Positions 1 to 5,963 of a DNA stretch of 5,963 nucleotides are shown one piece after another. The notes under the pieces were generated by a model. The model had not been told where the DNA came from, did not search any database, and worked only from the letters and a program-made list of their open reading frames with translations. The DNA lies in assembly GCA_030535815.1 (NCBI GenBank), contig JAUNRD010000128.1:1-5963 (forward strand), given 5' to 3'. Both the position numbers and the translations under genes were made by a program. The stretch's first letter is position 1. Every line of letters begins with the position of its first letter. Source of the DNA: Clostridia bacterium (GTDB lineage: Bacteria; Bacillota; Clostridia; CAKSNL01; HGM11501).

Positions 1-1247
1 AACAGACAAAAAATGTGGCGGTTAAGAAAATAAAGCCCGGAGAAATACTTACATATGTTTTAAGCCAGGGCGGAAGAGGATGCACGCCTTTAGTACAAAA
101 GGGAGACAGGGTGTTAAAGGGGCAGATGATTGCAGACAGCAAAGAGTTTGTTTCAGCACCCATTCACGCCAGCGTATCGGGCACCGTTGAAAAAATCGAA
201 AAGGTAATTACCCAGAAGGGCGATATGGCGGATGCCATTATCGTAAGAAATGACTTTGCCGAGGAATCGGTTGAACTTCATCCCATCCGTCCCGAGGGAT
301 ATGTTACCAAGGAAGAACTCATCAAAGAAGTGCGCAGGGCAGGTATTGTCGGAATGGGCGGTGCAGGCTTCCCGACCCATGTAAAGCTTTCAACGGATAA
401 AAAGATAGATACAATTATAGTAAACGGCTCGGAGTGCGAACCATATCTTACCAGCGATTACCGTGTATTGGTTGAAAAGCCCGAGGCTATGATTGACGGA
501 CTTGACATAGTTATTCATGCCTACGGTGTTAAAAACGGCATAATTGCCATTGAAGACAACAAAAAGGATGTTGTTCCATCGCTTACCAAAAAGCTTAAAA
601 GCTCAATGAAGATTAAGGTTCTTAAAACCAAATATCCTCAGGGCAGTGAAAAACAGCTTATTTATGCGGTTACGGGAAGAATCGTTCCGGAGGGTGGACT
701 TCCTGCAGATGTGGGTGTTTTGGTGCTTAACGTTGATACCATGGCATCAATAAGCCGTGCTATAAGGCGCGGTCTTCCCATAACAAGAAGAACGGTTACA
801 ATTTCCGGTAAGGCCGTTAAAGAGCCCGGGAACTACTTCGTAAGAATAGGTATGAGCTTTGAAGAAATTTTTGAAGCTGCAGGCGGCTTTGTCGAAAAGC
901 CGGCAAAGCTTATAACAGGCGGACCTATGATGGGCGGCGCTATTTATTCCCTTAAAATTCCCTTTACGAAGACTAATTCGGGTATTCTGGCTCTTACTGA
1001 AGAAGAACTTGGTACTAAGGATGAAGTTCCCTGCATCAGATGCGGAAGATGTGTTGAGGCTTGTCCTATGGGACTTATGCCTGTTATGCTTACAAAGTGC
1101 ATAAGGGAAAAGGATTGGGAAGAGGCCAAAAAGGCAGGACTTATGTCCTGTATAGAATGCGGATGCTGTGCATATACCTGTCCTTCTGACAGAAATCCCG
1201 TGGCGGTAATTCGTCGCGGAAAGAATGCAATACGCAGTGGAAAGTGA
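1..1247 (+). CDS. rnfC: Electron transport complex subunit RnfC, 5'-truncated by the window edge
   Basis: RnfC is the peripheral cytoplasmic subunit of the Rnf complex that passes electrons to NAD+. The reading frame is open to the left edge (first whole codon at base 3). The first in-frame start-like codon, GTG at 15, has no ribosome binding site, and the family normally has about 20-25 more N-terminal residues (a GGIH-type segment), so the real start lies outside the window. Numbering from that GTG: a biotinyl/lipoyl-like barrel covers about 10-60 (SAPIHASVSGTV), and the Gly-rich GIVGMGGAGFP at 110-120 and NGSECEPYLTSDYR at 137-150 match the NADH/FMN fold shared with NuoF. Two [4Fe-4S] motifs follow, CIRCGRCVEACP (C340, C343, C346, C350) and CIECGCCAYTCP (C379, C382, C385, C389), with an extra Cys at 384. 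It is the first rnf gene seen here and ends 10 nt before rnfD. Identity is secure; only the N-terminus is unknown. Confidence 0.96.
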   Translation, partial: QTKNVAVKKIKPGEILTYVLSQGGRGCTPLVQKGDRVLKGQMIADSKEFVSAPIHASVSGTVEKIEKVITQKGDMADAIIVRNDFAEESVELHPIRPEGYVTKEELIKEVRRAGIVGMGGAGFPTHVKLSTDKKIDTIIVNGSECEPYLTSDYRVLVEKPEAMIDGLDIVIHAYGVKNGIIAIEDNKKDVVPSLTKKLKSSMKIKVLKTKYPQGSEKQLIYAVTGRIVPEGGLPADVGVLVLNVDTMASISRAIRRGLPITRRTVTISGKAVKEPGNYFVRIGMSFEEIFEAAGGFVEKPAKLITGGPMMGGAIYSLKIPFTKTNSGILALTEEELGTKDEVPCIRCGRCVEACPMGLMPVMLTKCIREKDWEEAKKAGLMSCIECGCCAYTCPSDRNPVAVIRRGKNAIRSGK

Positions 1248-1257
1248 GGCGGAATGA

Positions 1258-2247
1258 ATGGAAAATTTTGATGAAAAAAGCTTGAAAGTCTCCGAAACTC
1301 CTCATTTGAGGAGCTATAAGAAAACCTCTAATATAATGTTTAAGGTATTTCTGGCGCTTTGTCCGGCGGCTTTCTATGGTGTGCGTATTTTCGGACCAAG
1401 AGCGGCAATTATGATTCTGGTATCTATTGCAAGCTGTCTTTTGTCAGAAACGGTTTACAATCTGATAATGAAGAAAAAGAATACAGTATCTGACGGAAGC
1501 GCCCTGGTTACCGGTATGCTTATTGCCATGAATGTATCAAGCCTGATGCCATACTGGCAGGTTGCGCTCGGATGTGTTTTTGCAATAATAATTGTAAAAC
1601 AGCTTTTCGGAGGTCTGGGCTGTAACTTTATGAATCCGGCACTGGCGGGTCGTGCATTCCTGATGGCGTCCTTTGCAGGAAACATGACCAATTGGGCTGT
1701 TCCGGGTGAGAAATATCCTCTGTTCGGGAATCTGGCAGATGCTGTTACGAGTCCGACTCCTCTGGCGGTTGCTGAAACTGAAAATGCTGCAACTTTAAGC
1801 GAACTCTTTTTCGGAAATACCGGAGGTTGCATAGGCGAAACAAGTGCGTTTTTGCTTATTTTAGGCGGCATCTACCTGATTGCAGCCGGTGTTATAAGAA
1901 TACATATACCTTTAAGCTATATAGGAACAGTGTTCGTACTTACACTCTTTGCAACAGGCTTTGATTTTAATATTACGCTCAAGTACCTTCTTTCCGGTGG
2001 CCTTATGCTGGGTGCCTTTTTCATGGCAACCGATTATGTCACAAGTCCGATGACAGGAAAGGGAAGAATAGTGGCGGGTATCCTTTGCGGTATCTTAACC
2101 GTATCAATAAGAGTTTACGGGGGATATCCTGAGGGCGTAAGCTATTCGATTTTACTTATGAATGCGGCAACGCCTTTAATTGATAAAGTTTGCCGTCAGA
2201 AAAGATTCGGGGAGGTGTCTGCATGGAAAAAGAAAAAACAGGCATAA
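1258..2247 (+). CDS. rnfD: Electron transport complex subunit RnfD (membrane flavoprotein)
   Basis: RnfD is an integral membrane subunit related to NqrB that carries covalent FMN and probably forms part of the ion path. The 329-residue product fits the family length. After a short cytoplasmic start with the typical SETPHLRS segment, many hydrophobic helices follow from about residue 27 to 310. The conserved GGLGCNFMNPALAGRAF block (about 119-135) and the ATDYVTSPMTGKG block (about 257-269) are both present. The FMN-acceptor region reads DAVTSPTPLA, with Thr167 as the likely flavinylated residue; the usual motif is S/T-G-A-T, so the SP in place of GA is unusual. The ATG at 1258 follows a weak GAGGCGG site at 1246-1252, and a nearby ATG at 1254 stops after five codons. 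The last 25 nt overlap rnfG. Codon use in the first two thirds differs from the neighbouring genes (CTG-rich, no CCC). Confidence 0.96.
   Translation: MENFDEKSLKVSETPHLRSYKKTSNIMFKVFLALCPAAFYGVRIFGPRAAIMILVSIASCLLSETVYNLIMKKKNTVSDGSALVTGMLIAMNVSSLMPYWQVALGCVFAIIIVKQLFGGLGCNFMNPALAGRAFLMASFAGNMTNWAVPGEKYPLFGNLADAVTSPTPLAVAETENAATLSELFFGNTGGCIGETSAFLLILGGIYLIAAGVIRIHIPLSYIGTVFVLTLFATGFDFNITLKYLLSGGLMLGAFFMATDYVTSPMTGKGRIVAGILCGILTVSIRVYGGYPEGVSYSILLMNAATPLIDKVCRQKRFGEVSAWKKKKQA
2209..2217 (+). promoter_or_regulatory. Ribosome binding site of rnfG, inside rnfD
   Basis: GGGGAGGTG lies within the last codons of rnfD. Its GGAGG core (2211-2215) sits 7 nt before ATG 2223. It fixes the rnfG start at 2223 rather than at the in-frame TTG at 2190, which has no such site. 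The placement suggests that rnfG translation is coupled to rnfD. Confidence 0.85.
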
Positions 2248-2852
2248 TTACTGTCGCTTTGAAGCTTTTTATAATCTGCTTTGTATCAACCCTTATTTTA
2301 GCCTTTGTAAACACGCTTACCAAAGATGTAATTGAAGAAAATAATAAAAAGGTTTTTGCAGAGGGATGCGAAGAGGTTCTTCCCGGTGCAGCCAGAACGG
2401 AGATTGTGGATATAAGCGAATATCTTCCCGGTGCGGAGGCTGCTGTTTCATATGATGCAGAAAACAATGTAATGGGCATAGCTATTAAACAGAGTATCAA
2501 AGGATACAATTCCGGACTTGTTCTTATGACAGGTGTGGCGGCAGACGGAAAAAAGGTTACCGGTATAGACATATTGGAACATTCCGAAACTCCCGGACTC
2601 GGAGCTCTGGCTGACAGCAAAGACTTTACAGAACAGTTCAGAGGAAAGATGGCTCCTCTTAAAACCGAAAAGGACGGCGGCGAAATCGTTGCCATAACCG
2701 GGGCAACAAAGACCACAAAAGGAATTATTGACAACGGCGTAAATAAGGCGGTAGAAGCGGCAGCGCTTTATTTTGAGAATGTTGATGCGGAAGAGAATTC
2801 TGAGGATGCTGTGCCTCAGGAAAATGAAGCAGCAGAAGGGGAGGGGATTTAA
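2223..2852 (+). CDS. rnfG: Electron transport complex subunit RnfG (FMN-binding)
   Basis: RnfG is a single-span membrane protein whose outward-facing domain carries FMN bound through a threonine phosphoester, a modification made by ApbE-type flavin transferases; no apbE lies in this window. The 209-residue product has one hydrophobic helix at about 8-29 and then an FMN-binding domain. Conserved features are SGLVLMTGV (97-105), the EHSETPGLG block (119-127) and the flavinylation site VAITGATKTT with Thr162 as acceptor. The Asp often found at the start of this motif is Val156 here. The protein ends in a strongly acidic, low-complexity tail (about 186-209) that looks like an extension beyond the folded domain. 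The start at 2223 is set by a GGAGG 7 nt upstream; the longer in-frame TTG start at 2190 has no RBS. The gene overlaps rnfD by 25 nt and shares one base with rnfE (TAATG). Confidence 0.95.
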   Translation: MEKEKTGIITVALKLFIICFVSTLILAFVNTLTKDVIEENNKKVFAEGCEEVLPGAARTEIVDISEYLPGAEAAVSYDAENNVMGIAIKQSIKGYNSGLVLMTGVAADGKKVTGIDILEHSETPGLGALADSKDFTEQFRGKMAPLKTEKDGGEIVAITGATKTTKGIIDNGVNKAVEAAALYFENVDAEENSEDAVPQENEAAEGEGI

Positions 2853-3421
2853 TGAAGTTTTTAAAAGACAGCCTTAAACGAGGCATAATCACTGAAAATC
2901 CCACCTTTGTACTGGTGCTTGGTATGTGTCCCACATTGGCGGTTACAACCACCGTTGCAAACGGTATCGGTATGGGACTTTCTGCAACGATCGTATTAAT
3001 GCTTTCAAACTTCTTTATTTCACTTCTTCGTAAATTCATTCCCCAGAAGGTAAGAATTGCGGCGTACATAGTTGTAATTGCAAGCTTCGTAACGATAGTG
3101 CAGATGCTTCTTCAGGCATATTTCCCGGATTTATATAAGAGCCTCGGAATTTTCATTCCCCTGATAGTTGTAAACTGTATAATCCTTGCAAGAGCCGAGG
3201 CTTTTGCATCAAAGAACGGCCCCTTTGCATCACTTCTTGACGGACTTGGAATGGGACTTGGATTTACGGTTTCCTTAACGCTCATTTCGGCAATAAGACA
3301 GGTTTTGGGTTCGGTGTTAAAAATCGGATTCTTTACACTTCCTCCCGGAGGATTTTTAGTACTGGGACTTCTTCTTGCCGCATTCGGCGTACTCAGCAAT
3401 AAAGGAGGTAAGGATAAATGA
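2852..3421 (+). CDS. rnfE: Electron transport complex subunit RnfE
   Basis: RnfE is an integral membrane subunit, homologous to NqrD and paralogous to RnfA. The two pack as inverted partners and share a [2Fe-2S] cluster in the membrane, as known from Rnf and Nqr structures. The 189-residue product has about six hydrophobic helices. The family opening GIITENPTFVLVLGMCPTLAVTT (11-33) contains Cys26, and FIPLIVVNCIILARAEAFA (101-119) contains Cys109; these are the expected cluster ligands. The C-terminal part has the usual LDGLGMGLGFTVSL and LPPGGFLVLG segments. A GGAGG (2840-2844) 7 nt ahead supports ATG 2852, whose first base is also the last base of the rnfG stop codon. The gene ends in an ATGA overlap with rnfA. 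Proline codons are mainly CCC, as in most of the operon but unlike rnfD. Confidence 0.96.
   Translation: MKFLKDSLKRGIITENPTFVLVLGMCPTLAVTTTVANGIGMGLSATIVLMLSNFFISLLRKFIPQKVRIAAYIVVIASFVTIVQMLLQAYFPDLYKSLGIFIPLIVVNCIILARAEAFASKNGPFASLLDGLGMGLGFTVSLTLISAIRQVLGSVLKIGFFTLPPGGFLVLGLLLAAFGVLSNKGGKDK
3403..3408 (+). promoter_or_regulatory. Ribosome binding site of rnfA, inside rnfE
   Basis: A perfect AGGAGG sits 9 nt before ATG 3418, within the last codons of rnfE. It supports the ATGA start/stop overlap as the true rnfA start. Confidence 0.85.
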
Positions 3422-4002
3422 TAGCAGAACTTTTTGCAATAAGCCTTGCGGCAATACTGGTTGAAAACTTCGTATTGGTGCAGTTTATGGGCATCTGTCC
3501 TTTCCTCGGCGTTTCAAAAAAGGTTGAAACAGCCCTTGGTATGGGCATCGCCGTAACTTTCGTAATGGCTATATCAAACCTTCTTACATTCATTGTTGAT
3601 AAATATGTGCTTAAGGCATACGGATTTGAGTATCTGCAGACAATAGTGTTCATTTTAATAATTGCGGCACTTGTTCAGTTTGTTGAAATGTTTCTGCAAA
3701 AATCCCTTCCCACGCTTTATGCATCTCTCGGTATTTATCTTCCTCTTATAACAACAAACTGTGCGGTATTAGGTGTTGCGATTACGGCGGCAGAAGATTC
3801 CGAAAGTGTAATTACTGCTGTATGGCAGGGCGCTATGGCAGGCGTCGGCTTCCTTCTTGCAATACTTCTTCTTGCAGGCATAAGAGAAAGACTTGACGAT
3901 GAGAAATACCCCAAGGCTTTAAGAGGCTTCCCGATAGCACTGATTACGGCATCGCTTCTTGCGATTGCATTCTTGGGCTTCTCGGGCTTTACTGTAGGTT
4001 AA
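3418..4002 (+). CDS. rnfA: Electron transport complex subunit RnfA
   Basis: RnfA is an integral membrane subunit homologous to NqrE. With RnfE it binds the intramembrane [2Fe-2S] cluster that moves electrons across the membrane between RnfB and the flavin subunits. The product is 194 residues, matching the usual length of about 193, with six predicted helices. The diagnostic VENFVLVQFMGICPFLGVSK (15-34) carries Cys27, and LPLITTNCAVLGVA (108-121) carries Cys115, the expected cluster ligands. LLLAGIRERLD (about 155-165) is the usual loop near the last helix. The ATG lies in an ATGA overlap with the rnfE stop and is preceded by AGGAGG. The stop codon TAA is part of the rnfB ribosome binding site, which suggests continuous coupled translation. 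Nothing in the protein looks damaged. Confidence 0.97.
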   Translation: MIAELFAISLAAILVENFVLVQFMGICPFLGVSKKVETALGMGIAVTFVMAISNLLTFIVDKYVLKAYGFEYLQTIVFILIIAALVQFVEMFLQKSLPTLYASLGIYLPLITTNCAVLGVAITAAEDSESVITAVWQGAMAGVGFLLAILLLAGIRERLDDEKYPKALRGFPIALITASLLAIAFLGFSGFTVG

Positions 4003-4008
4003 GGAGGG
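4001..4008 (+). promoter_or_regulatory. Ribosome binding site of rnfB, overlapping the rnfA stop
   Basis: AAGGAGGG begins inside the rnfA stop codon (4000-4002), and its GGAGG core ends 7 nt before ATG 4015. It favours ATG 4015 over the second in-frame ATG at 4024. Confidence 0.8.
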
Positions 4009-4014
4009 CGCATT

Positions 4015-4800
4015 ATGAATTTTATGGATATTTTAACCCCTGCATTGATTGTAGGCGGAATCGGTCTTTTCTTTGGCGCGCTTCTTGCCGTTGCTGGAAT
4101 TATCTTCAAGGTTAAGAAGGATGAAAGAATTCCTTTGATTGAGGAAACCCTTCCCGGCGCAAACTGCGGCGGATGCGGTTATGCGGGATGCTCCGCTTAT
4201 GCCGAAGCGGTTGCTGCAGGCGAAGCGCACTGCGACCTTTGCTCTGTCGGAGGCGAAGCTGTTGCTTCCTACATTGCGGAGATAATGGGAGAAAAATCGG
4301 AATTTGTAAAAAAGTTTGCCTTTGTGGGTTGTGAACACGGCGCGGCAGACAGATATGTGTATGAAGGTGTGCAGGACTGTGTTTATGCGGCACAGCTTTC
4401 GGGCGGTCCCAAAAGCTGTACATACGGATGTATCGGCCTTGGTAACTGCGTAAAGGTTTGTCCCACAGCCGCTCTTTCTATGGTTGACGGAAATCCACAC
4501 GTTGAAAGGGATAAGTGCACAGGCTGCGGCGCTTGTATGAGAGCCTGCCCCAGAGGACTTATCAGAATTGTTCCGGAAAAGGCAAAACTTGCGGTTTCCT
4601 GCAATTCTCACGATAAGGGTGCGGTAATGAGAAATACCTGCCCCAACGGTTGTATCGGTTGCGGAAAATGCGAAAGGGTATGTACTAACGGAGCTATCAA
4701 GGTAGTGGATAATCTGGCACAGATTGATTATGACAAGTGTGTTGCCTGCGGTAAGTGCCTTGAATCCTGCCCCAAGAAGATTATTAAATATATAATTTAA
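4015..4800 (+). CDS. rnfB: Electron transport complex subunit RnfB (polyferredoxin)
   Basis: RnfB is the entry point for electrons from reduced ferredoxin. It is anchored by one N-terminal helix (about 9-31), with the rest in the cytoplasm. The 261-residue product has a 4Fe-4S domain, LPGANCGGCGYAGC (C51, C54, C59 plus C76), followed by ferredoxin-type clusters. Their cysteines are C135/C139/C145/C149, C168/C171/C174/C178, C209/C213/C216/C219/C223 and C242/C245/C248/C252. Further cysteines are at 73, 106, 122 and 196. The GGPKSCTYGCIGLGNC block (130-145) is typical of clostridial RnfB, which has more clusters than the short proteobacterial form. The exact cluster count cannot be settled by eye, but at least five [4Fe-4S] sites fit. 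It is the last gene of the operon: the stop codon is followed after six bases by a terminator stem. Confidence 0.97.
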   Translation: MNFMDILTPALIVGGIGLFFGALLAVAGIIFKVKKDERIPLIEETLPGANCGGCGYAGCSAYAEAVAAGEAHCDLCSVGGEAVASYIAEIMGEKSEFVKKFAFVGCEHGAADRYVYEGVQDCVYAAQLSGGPKSCTYGCIGLGNCVKVCPTAALSMVDGNPHVERDKCTGCGACMRACPRGLIRIVPEKAKLAVSCNSHDKGAVMRNTCPNGCIGCGKCERVCTNGAIKVVDNLAQIDYDKCVACGKCLESCPKKIIKYII

Positions 4801-4806
4801 AAAATG

Positions 4807-4843
4807 AAAAAGGAGAAGTGCAGTGCATTTCTCCTTTTTATTT
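4807..4843 (+). terminator. Intrinsic terminator closing the rnf operon
   Basis: The arm 4807-4821 (AAAAAGGAGAAGTGC) pairs with 4825-4839 (GCATTTCTCCTTTTT). This gives a 15-pair stem with one G-T wobble and a 3-nt AGT loop. The T-run at the end of the right arm continues as ATTT. It begins six bases after the rnfB stop. Because A-runs precede the stem, the reverse strand would also end in T-runs, so it may work in both directions, though no convergent gene is present here. Confidence 0.9.
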
Positions 4844-4855
4844 AAATGAAAACAC

Positions 4856-4884
4856 TTGACTATTGGATGATTTTGTAATAAAAT
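4856..4884 (+). promoter_or_regulatory. Sigma-A-type promoter of rhaA
   Basis: A -35 box TTGACT (4856-4861) and a -10 box TAAAAT (4879-4884) are separated by 17 bp; each matches consensus at five of six positions. Transcription would start near 4891, giving a leader of only about 23 nt with room for the RBS and nothing more. It lies directly after the rnf terminator, so rhaA probably has its own control. A 5-bp inverted repeat, ATTTT-gtaat-AAAAT (4870-4884), overlaps the -10 box; it may be chance in an AT-rich stretch. Confidence 0.75.
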
Positions 4885-4899
4885 ATAAATAACTATGTT

Positions 4900-4905
4900 A
4901 GGAGG
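4900..4905 (+). promoter_or_regulatory. Ribosome binding site of rhaA
   Basis: A perfect AGGAGG lies 8 nt before ATG 4914. It sets the rhaA start and predicts efficient translation, in line with the gene's strongly biased codons. Confidence 0.85.
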
Positions 4906-4913
4906 TAAAAATT

Positions 4914-5963
4914 ATGACTAAAAGATATCAGGACGCAAAAGAAATCTATGCAAAGCTTGGCATTGACACAGATGCTGTCATTGAAAAGCTTAAGACAATT
5001 CCCGTATCCCTTCACTGCTGGCAGGGCGACGACGTTATCGGCTTTGACCATGACGGTCCTTTAACCGGCGGTATTCAGACAACAGGTAACTATCCCGGTA
5101 AGGCAAGAACTCCCGAAGAGCTTATGGCTGATATGGAAAAGGTTATGAGCCTTTGTCCCGGTATGAAGAAGATAAACGTTCACGCTTGCTATGCTATTTT
5201 CAATGGCGAGTTTGTTGACAGAGACAAGCTTGAACCCAAGCATTTCGCTCCCTGGGTTGCACTTGCAAAGAAGTATGGTATGGGTCTTGACTTTAACCCC
5301 ACATTCTTCTCTCATCCCATGGCTGACTCCGGTCTTACTCTTTCAAGCCCCGACGAAAATATCAGAAAGTTCTGGATCGAACACGGTAAGGCTTGTATCA
5401 GAATTTCCGAATATTTCGCAAAGGAAACAGGCGTTCCCTGTGTAATGAACATCTGGACAGGCGACGGATTTAAGGATATCCCCGCTGACAGAATGGGCCC
5501 CAGAGTTCGCTATAAGGAATCCATCGAGGAAATCTTAGCTGAACCCTTCGACAAGAACCTTGTTAAGCCCTGCGTTGAATCCAAGGTATTCGGTATCGGC
5601 GTTGAAGCCTATACAACAGGCTCCGCTGAATTCTCCCTTACATTTGCAGCAACACACGACGGATGCTTACCTCTTATGGATAACGGTCACTATCATCCCA
5701 CAGAGGTTGTTTCCGATAAGATTCCCGCACTCCTTGCATTCTTCCCCGAAATCGCACTTCACATCACAAGACCCATCAGATGGGACTCTGACCACGTTGT
5801 GCTTTTCGACGACGAGACAAGAGAGATGGCAAAGGAAATCGTAAGAAACGATGCTCTTGACAGAGTTTATATGGCTCTTGACTATTTCGATGCTTCCATT
5901 AACCGTATTGCAGCCTGGTCTGTTGGTCTCAGAAGTTGGCAGAAGGCACTTCTTATGGCTATG
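4914..5963 (+). CDS. rhaA: L-rhamnose isomerase RhaA, 3'-truncated by the window edge
   Basis: RhaA converts L-rhamnose to L-rhamnulose in the cytoplasm, the first step of rhamnose breakdown before rhamnulokinase and the aldolase. The 350 codons present are open to the right edge. The E. coli enzyme has 419 residues, so roughly 60 C-terminal residues are probably missing. Diagnostic segments are IPVSLHCWQGDDVIGF (29-44), TGGIQTTGNYPGKAR (51-65), GLDFNPTFFSHP (124-135), VESKVFGIGVEAYT (221-234) and LDYFDASINRIAAW (322-335). By comparison with known family structures, metal ligands map to Glu222, Asp256, His283 and Asp323, with His259, Asp291 and Asp293 at the second site; all are present, so the enzyme should be active. 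Proline is coded by CCC in 18 of 20 cases, a sign of strong codon selection. The gene has its own promoter and RBS; other rha genes probably follow outside the window. Confidence 0.96.
   Translation, partial: MTKRYQDAKEIYAKLGIDTDAVIEKLKTIPVSLHCWQGDDVIGFDHDGPLTGGIQTTGNYPGKARTPEELMADMEKVMSLCPGMKKINVHACYAIFNGEFVDRDKLEPKHFAPWVALAKKYGMGLDFNPTFFSHPMADSGLTLSSPDENIRKFWIEHGKACIRISEYFAKETGVPCVMNIWTGDGFKDIPADRMGPRVRYKESIEEILAEPFDKNLVKPCVESKVFGIGVEAYTTGSAEFSLTFAATHDGCLPLMDNGHYHPTEVVSDKIPALLAFFPEIALHITRPIRWDSDHVVLFDDETREMAKEIVRNDALDRVYMALDYFDASINRIAAWSVGLRSWQKALLMAM

Noticed and set aside
13..33. ATG at 13 as a possible start near the left edge
   Set aside because: It is out of the rnfC frame and reaches a stop codon after six codons; the rnfC frame is open through the edge.
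1254..1271. ATG at 1254 as an alternative rnfD start
   Set aside because: Its frame stops after five codons; ATG 1258 opens the full RnfD frame.
2156..2734. 192-codon reverse-strand ORF opposite the rnfD end and rnfG
   Set aside because: It runs antisense across a gene junction with no family resemblance; both sense genes are secure.
4033..4611. 192-codon reverse-strand ORF opposite rnfB
   Set aside because: It mirrors a well-supported Cys-rich gene, has no recognisable domain and no RBS; the open frame reflects codon bias of the true strand.
4804..4845. 13-residue ORF (MKKEKCSAFLLFI) right after rnfB
   Set aside because: It lies almost entirely on the terminator hairpin and has no RBS of its own, so it is a by-product of the stem sequence.
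4845..4859. Possible catabolite-control (cre) site ATGAAAACACTTGAC over the -35 box
   Set aside because: It lacks the central CG and the closing CA/CW of the cre consensus, so the match is too weak to annotate.

Overview
The window holds two same-strand transcription units. The first is an almost complete Rnf operon in the order rnfC-rnfD-rnfG-rnfE-rnfA-rnfB. It encodes the membrane-bound, ion-translocating ferredoxin:NAD+ oxidoreductase. The second begins with an L-rhamnose isomerase gene, rhaA, which runs off the right edge. The C-D-G-E-A-B order, the strong AGGAGG-type ribosome binding sites, the moderate GC content (mid-40s percent by eye) and the polyferredoxin form of RnfB all suggest an anaerobic Clostridia-type Firmicute. 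A gut or fermentative lifestyle would fit rhamnose use. Genus cannot be called from this window.

Layout: 1-1247 is rnfC, missing its N-terminal codons. 1258-2247 is rnfD, 2223-2852 rnfG, 2852-3421 rnfE, 3418-4002 rnfA and 4015-4800 rnfB. Junctions are overlaps of 25, 1 and 4 nt or gaps of 10 and 12 nt, so the six genes look like one translationally coupled message. A strong intrinsic terminator (4807-4843) closes the operon. A sigma-A-type promoter (4856-4884) and a good RBS then lead into rhaA (4914 onward). The only intergenic stretch of note is 4801-4913, and it is almost fully explained by the terminator, promoter and RBS.

How the parts work together: RnfB carries many Fe-S clusters and takes electrons from reduced ferredoxin. 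RnfA and RnfE form the membrane pair with a shared [2Fe-2S] site. RnfG and RnfD carry covalently bound FMN. RnfC has an NADH/FMN-type domain and two [4Fe-4S] clusters and reduces NAD+. The exergonic electron flow pumps Na+ or H+ out of the cell; the sequence alone does not tell which. RhaA isomerises L-rhamnose to L-rhamnulose and has no direct biochemical link to Rnf.

I found no sign of a previously undescribed system: no mobile elements, CRISPR or RNA genes. The points worth a second look are modest. They are a codon-usage shift in the first two thirds of rnfD, non-consensus flavinylation motifs in RnfD and RnfG, an acidic C-terminal tail on RnfG, and very strong codon bias in rhaA.
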